From positions 62,001 through 126,000 of the forward strand of contig DYFV01000002.1 in the NCBI GenBank assembly GCA_020725025.1: 64,000 bases of DNA. Reading direction: 5' to 3'. This stretch comes from Azoarcus sp. GTDB lineage: Bacteria; Pseudomonadota; Gammaproteobacteria; Burkholderiales; Rhodocyclaceae. Made by a program: the position numbers and the translations under genes. How positions within the stretch are numbered: position 1 is the stretch's first letter; the number at the start of each line of letters is the position of its first letter. Under the pieces are notes generated by a model. It was given only the letters and a program-made list of their open reading frames with translations, had not been told where the DNA came from and made no database searches. Positions 58,137 to 64,000 of the stretch are shown in pieces.

Positions 58137-60272
58137 GTGACAGTCGACAACCCAGCCCCTGCGGCAGGCAGACCGGACGGTTTCCGGCCCTATGCGGGCG
58201 TGCTCGCGGAGGTCCGCGGGCTGCTCGAAGCGCGCGCCGCCGCCGCGCTGGCCCGCGCCCTCGACAAGCTGGACGAAACGCTGCAGGCGCGGCGCCAGGA
58301 ATCGACCGGCGCGCTCGAGCAGTCGCTCGCGCTGATGGAGGCGCAGTCCCAGCTCCGCTCGCTCGCTCGCGACCCCCTGCAGCGCTTCCGCAGCACTTTC
58401 GCCACGAGTTACCGCAAGCGCGCCGAGGAGCGAGCGCCGGGGCAGAACGTCTACGATGACGAACGCAGGGCCGGCAACGAGCTCAGCCTGGTGGACGACG
58501 AGCAGATGTCGGAGGAACTGGCGGTCAAGAATCTCGCCAACCGCCTGTTCGGCAAATGCGCCGGCGAGATGCCGGATTTCGAGGCGCGCGTGGCCTTCAT
58601 GCTCGGCCGCGAATCGATCGAATCCGCGGCCAACCCGCTCGGCCCGGCCGCCCTGTGCGAGACGCTGAAGGAACTGTGCTGGTCGCTCGACACGGCGCGC
58701 GAGACCAAGCTGATGCTGCTCGAGATGCTGGCCGCGCAGGTCGGCGAAGAGCTGATCCCGATCTACAAGGAGGTCAACGAGCTGCTGATCGCGCGCCGCA
58801 TCCTCCCGCTGGGACGGCCGTGGGTTAAGCGCTCGCGCGAGGACCGGCGCGCGGTCAAGCGCCCGGAAAGCGTCGACCGCCGCAAGGGCAGCTCCGGGAT
58901 CATCGAGGAGCTCTTCATGCCCCGCAGCAGCGGGGGCGAGGGCCTGCCCGCCGGGATCATGGACTGGCGCACCCCGGGTGCCGGCGCGGACCTCATGCAG
59001 ATGCTCACCCGCCTGCAGAAGGGCGAAACGCAGGTCGCCCTCGGCGATCACGCGTTCTCGTTCGACTCGGTCGTGGCGGACGGCACCGGCAACGTGCTCA
59101 ATGCACTCATCGAGGCGGGGCTGGGCAAGCACCTCGGAAAGGTGGAGGGGATCGTCATCGACGTGGTCGCCACCCTGTTCGACTACATCTTCGACGACGA
59201 CCGCGTACCGGCGCCGATGAAGGGCCTCATCGGGCGGCTGCAGATCCCCGTGCTGAAGCTGGCGATGATGGACCACAGCTTCTTCTCGAACCGCTCGCAG
59301 CCGGCGCGCAAGCTCATCAACACCTTGGCGCAGGCCGCAACCACCTGGGACGGCGAGCTCACCCCCGACACCTGGCTCTACCGCACGGCCGAGGCCTGCG
59401 TGCTGCGCATCCAGAACGAGTTCGCCGACAACCCGGAGGTGTTCGCCGCGTGCCTGCAAACCGTCGAAGGCGAGCTCGCCGAGCAGGAGCGGCGCGTCGA
59501 CGCCAAGGCCGCAGCCCTGACCGGCAAGCTCGAGCAGCGTGAGCGGGTGGAGATCGCGAAGACGGTTGCCCAGAGCGCCGTCGAGACGCATGCGGCCAAC
59601 GCCGAGCTACCCGAGTCTCTGCGGACCTTCCTGGCCGGGCCCTGGGTGAGGGTGCTCACCCGCGCCGCTCTCGAAGGCGGAGAAGACGGCCAGGCCTGGC
59701 GCGATGCCTGCTCCACCATGGACGAGCTGGTATGGAGCGTGCTGCCCAAGACCGCCGCGAACGACCGGCAACGCCTGGTCCAGCGCCTGCCCCAGCTCCT
59801 GAAGGGCCTGCGTACCGGGCTGGAAGCCGCGGCCGTCGAACAGGAGGTTCGCGAGGCCTTCTTTGCCGAGCTGGTGAAGCTGCATGCCGCGGCGGTGAAG
59901 GCCGGCATGCAGCCCCCCGCGCCGCCGGCGGACGCCGAGCCGCATGCGCCGCTGCTGCCGACCGGCCCCAGCAGGAAACCAACCCCCGAGGAACCGCAAG
60001 AAACCTTCGAAGTCGAGATGCTGCAACGCGGCGACTGGATCGAGCTCGCCGACGAGGGCGGCGAGATCCGTCGCGTGCGGCTCACCTGGGTCAGTCCCGC
60101 ACGCACCATGTACCTCTTCGCCAATCGCCAGGGGCAGCGCGCGCTCGCGCTCACCCGTAGCGAGCTGGCCCGCCGCTTCGCGAACAAGGAAGCGTTCGCC
60201 GCGCACGAGGAGGCGCTCATGGACCGCGTGGTCGACAACGTCCTCGACCGCTATCAGCAGACCCAAGCCTGA
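58137..60272 (+). CDS. DUF1631 family protein
   Basis: A 711-residue cytoplasmic protein, mostly helical, matching DUF1631 in length and layout: 'LLEARAAAALARALDKLDET', 'MSEELAVKNLANRLFGKCAG', 'VFDYIFDDDR'-type segment near 350, and 'LIGRLQIPVLKLAMMDHSFF'. The C-terminal 90 residues ('MLQRGDWIELADEGGEIRRV', 'RTMYLFANRQGQRALALTRS') look like a PilZ-type beta-barrel, so cyclic-di-GMP binding is possible although the RxxxR motif is not clear. GTG start at 58137 with GCGGAG upstream. HDOD gene follows 11 bases later. Confidence 0.85.
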   Translation: MTVDNPAPAAGRPDGFRPYAGVLAEVRGLLEARAAAALARALDKLDETLQARRQESTGALEQSLALMEAQSQLRSLARDPLQRFRSTFATSYRKRAEERAPGQNVYDDERRAGNELSLVDDEQMSEELAVKNLANRLFGKCAGEMPDFEARVAFMLGRESIESAANPLGPAALCETLKELCWSLDTARETKLMLLEMLAAQVGEELIPIYKEVNELLIARRILPLGRPWVKRSREDRRAVKRPESVDRRKGSSGIIEELFMPRSSGGEGLPAGIMDWRTPGAGADLMQMLTRLQKGETQVALGDHAFSFDSVVADGTGNVLNALIEAGLGKHLGKVEGIVIDVVATLFDYIFDDDRVPAPMKGLIGRLQIPVLKLAMMDHSFFSNRSQPARKLINTLAQAATTWDGELTPDTWLYRTAEACVLRIQNEFADNPEVFAACLQTVEGELAEQERRVDAKAAALTGKLEQRERVEIAKTVAQSAVETHAANAELPESLRTFLAGPWVRVLTRAALEGGEDGQAWRDACSTMDELVWSVLPKTAANDRQRLVQRLPQLLKGLRTGLEAAAVEQEVREAFFAELVKLHAAAVKAGMQPPAPPADAEPHAPLLPTGPSRKPTPEEPQETFEVEMLQRGDWIELADEGGEIRRVRLTWVSPARTMYLFANRQGQRALALTRSELARRFANKEAFAAHEEALMDRVVDNVLDRYQQTQA

Positions 60273-60283
60273 GGAAATCCCCG

Positions 60284-61207
60284 ATGAGCGAAACGCCCCC
60301 GACGCGCGACCCCAACGAGACGATCGGCAACATCCGCAAGTTCCTGGTGGCCGCCGAATCGCTGCCCAGCCCCAAGGGCACCGCGTTGCGTTTCGTCGAG
60401 CTCGCCCGCGACCCGGACGCCAGCATCGACGAGATGGTGCAGGTGATCCGCTCCGACCCGGCGCTCGCCGGATTCGTGCTCCGCGCCGCCAACGCCGCAC
60501 GCTTCGGCGGCGGCAAGCCGATACTCGATCTCAACCGCGCGCTGGTGCGCCTCGGGGTGAACGCGGTGCGCAGCCATGCGCTCGCCGTCTCCCTCATCCG
60601 CGAGGGCACCCGAGTGCGCTGCGAGCGCTTCGACTACAATGGCTTCTGGACGGCCTCGCTCCTGGGGGCCTCGCTGATGGAAGCCCTGGCGCAGCGCACC
60701 GGCGGGTTCCCCTCCGCCGACGCCTTCGTGCTCGGCCTGCTGGGACGCGTCGGGAAGCTCGCCTTCGCCACCGCGGCACCGACCGAATACGCGCAGGTGC
60801 TGGAACGCCAGGCGGCGGGCGGCGTGCCCCTGGAGACCCTGGAGCAGCGCGCCTTCGGCTTCGACCACCACGAGCTGTCCTCGGTCCTGCTCGCCGACTG
60901 GGGCATCCCCACCGCGCTGGCGGACGTGGTGTACTGGCAGTGCGACCCGGAAGGCGGCGGCTTCGCCCCCGACTCGCGTCCCTACCGCATGGCTGGCGCC
61001 CTGCAACTCGCCAGCACGCTCGCCGACAGCTGCCTCGCCCCGGACGCCGCCAGCGTCGATGCCGCCACGGTGTACCTGCGCGCGGCGGTCCTGGAGCTAT
61101 CCGCCGAGGAAGTGACCGCGATCACCGAGTCCTCCCTCGCGGACCTGCGCGACTGGCTGCGCCTGGTGGGCCTGCCTGCGCCGGCCACGCCGCCGCGGCC
61201 GCTGTGA
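60284..61207 (+). CDS. HDOD domain signalling protein
   Basis: A 307-residue protein with an HDOD domain, an HD-like fold without the full metal site: 'LPSPKGTALRFVELARDPDA', 'IRSDPALAGFVLRAANAARF', 'ALVRLGVNAVRSHALAVSLI' and 'GFDHHELSSVLLADWGIPTA'. HDOD proteins take part in signalling linked to motility and second messengers. The tight spacing with the DUF1631/PilZ-like gene suggests a shared pathway. It converges on tupA with a 15-base gap. Confidence 0.87.
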   Translation: MSETPPTRDPNETIGNIRKFLVAAESLPSPKGTALRFVELARDPDASIDEMVQVIRSDPALAGFVLRAANAARFGGGKPILDLNRALVRLGVNAVRSHALAVSLIREGTRVRCERFDYNGFWTASLLGASLMEALAQRTGGFPSADAFVLGLLGRVGKLAFATAAPTEYAQVLERQAAGGVPLETLEQRAFGFDHHELSSVLLADWGIPTALADVVYWQCDPEGGGFAPDSRPYRMAGALQLASTLADSCLAPDAASVDAATVYLRAAVLELSAEEVTAITESSLADLRDWLRLVGLPAPATPPRPL

Positions 61208-61222
61208 CGGCCGCCGCCGGCC

Positions 61223-62056
61223 TTACTGCCCGGCGTTGGGGAAGAACAGCTGCTCGCCGTTGATGCGGTAGGCGGCGATCGCCGACTGCCCGGGCTCCGA
61301 GGTCACCCAGTCGACGAACTTCTGGGCCGGCTCGACCTTGACGTGCGGATGCCGCTTGGGATCGACCGCGATCACCCCGTACTGGTTGAAGAGCCGCTTG
61401 TCGCCCTCCACCAGCACGGCGAGGTCGGCGCGGTTGCGGAAGTTGAGCCAGGTCCCGCGGTCGGCCAGGACGTAGGCACCCGAGGACGCGGCGATGTTGA
61501 GCGCCGGCCCCATGCCGCAACCGCAGGCCTTGTAGCCGGCCCAGGTGCTGGGATCGACGCCGGCCATCTTCCAGTAGCGCAGCTCGGCCGCGTGGGTGCC
61601 GCTCTTGTCGCCGCGGGAGACGAACTCGCCCCGGCTCGCGGCGAGCTTGCCGAGCGCTGCGACGATGTCCTTGCCGCGCACGCCGACCGGATCGCCCTTC
61701 GGCCCGACCAGCACGAAGTCGTTGTACATCACCGCAAAGCGCCTGATCCCGTAGCCCTCCGCGACGAACTTCTCCTCGGCCACCGTATCGTGCACGAACA
61801 GCACGTCGGCATCCCCCCGGCGCGCCATGTCGAGCGCCTGACCGGTGCCGACCGCCACCACCTTGACCTCGACCCCGGTCGCCTTGCTGAAGGCCGGCAG
61901 CAGGTGGGTGAAGAGGCCGGACTGCTCGGTGGAGGTGGTCGAGGCCATCACGATGGACTGCGATTGCGCCGAGGCGCCGCCGGCGGCCAGCCCGGAGCTG
62001 AGCGCCAGGGCGCAGCCGGCGAGAACGAGCGAGCGGAACGCTCCAGGGATGTTCAT
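61223..62056 (-). CDS. tupA: Tungstate-binding periplasmic protein TupA-like
   Basis: A 277-residue substrate-binding protein of an ABC importer. Signal peptide (1-30, 'SSGLAAGGASAQS'), then the TupA signature 'VMASTTSTEQSGLFTHLLPA' and 'VVAVGTGQALDMARRGDADV', with 'GDKSGTHAAELRYWKMAG' later; the TTST and GTGQ loops bind the oxyanion. The permease and ATPase genes (tupB, tupC) are not next to it. A divergent ModE-like regulator with a binding-protein domain lies 117 bases away and may respond to the same ion. Confidence 0.9.
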   Translation of the reverse strand: MNIPGAFRSLVLAGCALALSSGLAAGGASAQSQSIVMASTTSTEQSGLFTHLLPAFSKATGVEVKVVAVGTGQALDMARRGDADVLFVHDTVAEEKFVAEGYGIRRFAVMYNDFVLVGPKGDPVGVRGKDIVAALGKLAASRGEFVSRGDKSGTHAAELRYWKMAGVDPSTWAGYKACGCGMGPALNIAASSGAYVLADRGTWLNFRNRADLAVLVEGDKRLFNQYGVIAVDPKRHPHVKVEPAQKFVDWVTSEPGQSAIAAYRINGEQLFFPNAGQ

Positions 62057-62173
62057 TCGAGTCTCCTCGTGGATGAAATGCGCGGATGGGCGCGGCAGGC
62101 CGCGGAGGCAGGGCAGGCGGCGGTTTTTGCGGTAACGTATGCGCCCCGCCGACTCGCCGCAATATGAAGCGTC

Positions 62174-63385
62174 GTGCATAGGATCCGTCTCCACTACACC
62201 CTCGGCCCCGACGGCGGCCCCGCCCGCATCGGCAACCCGCTCCTCGACCTCCTGCAGGCGGTGGCCGCCACCGGGTCGATCACCGGGGCCGCGCGCGAGC
62301 TCGATCTCTCCTACCGTCACGTGTGGGGCGAGCTCAGGCGCTGGGAGGGCGTGCTCGGTCACGGCCTCATCGTGTGGGAGAAAGGCCAGGCGGCGCGGCT
62401 CACCGAGTTCGCGGCCAAGCTCCTGTGGGCCGAGCGCCAGGCTCAGGCACGGCTGCTGCCGCAGATCGAGGCGTTGCGTGCCGATCTGGAGCGCGCCTTC
62501 GCCGTGGCCTTCGACGACAGCGCCCATGTGCTTACCTTCTACGCCAGCCACGACGAGGCGCTCTCCTGTCTGCGCGAGGAGGCGCTCGCCGAGACGCAGC
62601 GCCTGCACCTGGACATCCGCTTCACCGGCAGCGTCGACGCCATTCGCGCGCTGAACGAAGGACGCTGCACCCTCGCCGGCTTCCACACCATGGACACGCC
62701 CGCCGCCGGCTCGCTCGCCCGGCGCACCTACAAGCCGCTTCTGCGCCCGGGGCGCCACAAGCTCATCGGCTTCGCCCGGCGCACCCAGGGCCTCATCGTC
62801 GCCCGCGGCAATCCGCTACGGCTCGCCTCCCTCGCCGATGTCGCGCGCCGCCGGGCGCGTTTCGCCAACCGGGTGCTCGGCAGCGGCACCCGGGTGCTCC
62901 TGGACGAGCTCTTGATCGATGCCGGGCTCGCACCGGCCGACATCGCCGGCTACGACCGCACCGAGCCCTCCCACGCGGCCGTCGCCGAGGCGGTGGAGAG
63001 CGGCGAGGCGGATGCCGGCTTCGGCATCGAAGCGACCGCCCGCGCGCGCGGGCTGGACTTCGTCCCGCTCGCCCAGGAGCGCTACCACCTCGCCTGCCTC
63101 AGGGACGCGCTGGAGCAGCCGGCCACCCAGGCGCTGCTCCGGCTTCTGCGCACCGAACGCTGGCAGACGCGCCTGGCGGCGATTCCCGGCTATGCGGCCG
63201 CCGAGAGCGGAGAGGTGCTGTCGATGCGGCGCGTGCTCCCATGGTGGCACTACCGGACCGTGCGGGCGCATGCGGCCTCCCCGGATTCCGCTTCGCTCCA
63301 TCCGGGCTACGAGGAGGCCGGGACATCGTGCAGCCCCGATGAAGCCCCGGCGGAATCCGGGACGCGCAGCCCGACGGCGCGTTGA
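62174..63385 (+). CDS. ModE-like regulator with periplasmic-binding-protein-like domain
   Basis: A 403-residue transcription factor. The N-terminal winged helix is ModE/LysR-like ('LLQAVAATGSITGAARELDL', 'SYRHVWGELRRWEGVLGHGL'). From about residue 120 there is a PBP-like domain ('LTFYASHDEALSCLREEALA', 'TLAGFHTMDTPAAGSLARRT', 'FANRVLGSGTRVLLDELLID') that likely binds molybdate or tungstate. It is divergent from tupA, so probably regulates it. Start GTG at 62174. The last 35 residues (from about 369) are encoded by the dispersed palindromic repeat and are not part of the family. Confidence 0.83.
   Translation: MHRIRLHYTLGPDGGPARIGNPLLDLLQAVAATGSITGAARELDLSYRHVWGELRRWEGVLGHGLIVWEKGQAARLTEFAAKLLWAERQAQARLLPQIEALRADLERAFAVAFDDSAHVLTFYASHDEALSCLREEALAETQRLHLDIRFTGSVDAIRALNEGRCTLAGFHTMDTPAAGSLARRTYKPLLRPGRHKLIGFARRTQGLIVARGNPLRLASLADVARRRARFANRVLGSGTRVLLDELLIDAGLAPADIAGYDRTEPSHAAVAEAVESGEADAGFGIEATARARGLDFVPLAQERYHLACLRDALEQPATQALLRLLRTERWQTRLAAIPGYAAAESGEVLSMRRVLPWWHYRTVRAHAASPDSASLHPGYEEAGTSCSPDEAPAESGTRSPTAR
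63280..63361. repeat. Dispersed palindromic repeat, copy 4 (inverted pair, inside a gene end)
   Basis: Units 63280-63311 (CCCGGATTCCGC, TTCGCTCCATCCGGGCTACG) and 63334-63361 (CCCCGATGAAGCC, CGGCGGAATCCGGG) in opposite orientation. Unlike copies 1-3, which are intergenic, this one lies within the last 35 codons of the ModE-like gene. Confidence 0.8.
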
Positions 63386-63437
63386 CGCCCTCCCCCGCCG
63401 CCCACACAATCGCGCCGTCACCCCCCGGACGCCGCCC

Positions 63438-64000
63438 ATGCTCCCCCTCGATACCCTGGCCGCCTTTCTCGCCGTGTCGGTGGTGATCACCTTCGCCCCC
63501 GGCCCCGACAACCTGATGGTGCTCGGGCAGAGCCTCGCCCGCGGCCGCATGGCCGGCTTCGGCATCGCGGTAGGCTGCGCGCTGGGCTGCTTCACCCACA
63601 CCCTGTGGGCGACGCTGGGCGTGAGCGCGGTCCTGGCCGCCGCCCCGAACGCCTTCCTGGCACTGAAGATCGCCGGCGCGGCCTACCTGGTATGGCTGGG
63701 CATCAACGCGCTGCGCAGCGGCGGCATCGGCGCCGGCGTCGAAACCGCAGCCCCGCCGCTGCCTTGGCGCCGCTACGTCGCTCGCGGCTTCATCGCCAAC
63801 GCGGTCAACCCCAAGGTCGCACTCTTCTTCCTCGCCTTCCTGCCGCAGTTCACCCGGCCTGAGGCCGGCCCGGCGGGCGTGCAGATGGTGCTGCTGGGCC
63901 TCGTGTTCGCCGTGCAGACGGTGTTCGTGTTCGGCGCCATCGCGCTCGCCGCGGGAAGCATCGGCCGGCTGCTGGCGCGGCGCCCACGGCTCGGCCCCTG
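63438..64000 (+). CDS. LysE/RhtB family amino-acid exporter (3' truncated)
   Basis: 187 codons are visible before the window ends; family members are about 205-210 residues, so little is missing. N-terminal 'ITFAPGPDNLMVLGQSLARG' is the RhtB/LysE signature (PGPxxL), followed by 'AYLVWLGINALRSGG' and 'GFIANAVNPKVALFFLAFLP' (NPK motif). Five or six membrane helices. It exports amino acids such as threonine or homoserine lactone-like compounds; the substrate cannot be told. Confidence 0.9.
   Translation, partial: MLPLDTLAAFLAVSVVITFAPGPDNLMVLGQSLARGRMAGFGIAVGCALGCFTHTLWATLGVSAVLAAAPNAFLALKIAGAAYLVWLGINALRSGGIGAGVETAAPPLPWRRYVARGFIANAVNPKVALFFLAFLPQFTRPEAGPAGVQMVLLGLVFAVQTVFVFGAIALAAGSIGRLLARRPRLGP

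Overview
The window is GC-rich, gene-dense DNA from a free-living Gram-negative bacterium, most likely a betaproteobacterium of the Rhodocyclales or a related order. The evidence is gene content and order: metK with two LpxL-type acyltransferases, dapF, DUF484 and xerC; nadD-rsfS-rlmH and maf-rng; polA-LOG-DUF2782-thrB; a BPSS1780-type membrane protein pair; DUF1631; a minor-pilin/PilY1 cluster; and PEP-CTERM proteins of the THxN family. No tRNA, rRNA, CRISPR array, transposase or prophage was recognised. The species cannot be named from the sequence alone.

Layout. 1-5413: end of a surface-polysaccharide locus (glycosyltransferases, methyltransferase, NodU-type carbamoyltransferase). 5500-8327: a four-gene operon for protein-thiocarboxylate cysteine synthesis (Mec-type JAMM peptidase, CysO/MoaD-like carrier, rhodanese-ThiF activating enzyme, CysM). 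8433-14743: type IV minor pilin operon pilE-pilV-pilW-pilX-pilY1-fimT. 15168-23501: housekeeping genes (polA, LOG protein, thrB, two membrane proteins, nadD, rsfS, rlmH). 23579-39194: an accessory block lying between rlmH and maf, which are usually neighbours. 39729-46737: maf, rng, a UbiA-type prenyltransferase, ruvA, two PEP-CTERM proteins and ruvB. 46776-56616: mixed genes, then xerC, DUF484, dapF, two acyltransferases and metK. 56744-64000: Ca2+/Na+ antiporter, DUF1631, HDOD, tungstate-binding TupA with a ModE-like regulator, and a truncated LysE exporter.

The most interesting part is 27513-37284. All genes there lie on the + strand: a Sel1/coiled-coil caspase-like protein, an ECF sigma factor, a membrane anti-sigma factor, a second caspase-like protein, a lipoprotein alpha/beta hydrolase, two nearly identical 88-residue exported proteins with internal Asn/Gln-rich repeats, a small exported protein, a CsgG-like lipoprotein fused to peptidoglycan-binding and DUF4384 domains, another small exported protein, and a DUF2807 protein. 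Four upstream regions share the motif GAACCG-N14/15-GCGACYCA. I read this as a promoter of the local ECF sigma factor, giving an autoregulated envelope or extracellular-fibre module with two caspase-like proteases. Function is inferred, not shown.

Other notable items: a CysO-like carrier with 19 residues after its diglycine; a structured metK leader ending in an intrinsic terminator; nine CCCCTAG heptamers abutting the ruvA start codon; sigma-54 promoters before both PEP-CTERM genes; and a dispersed palindromic repeat at four places, one of which supplies the C-terminus of a regulator.
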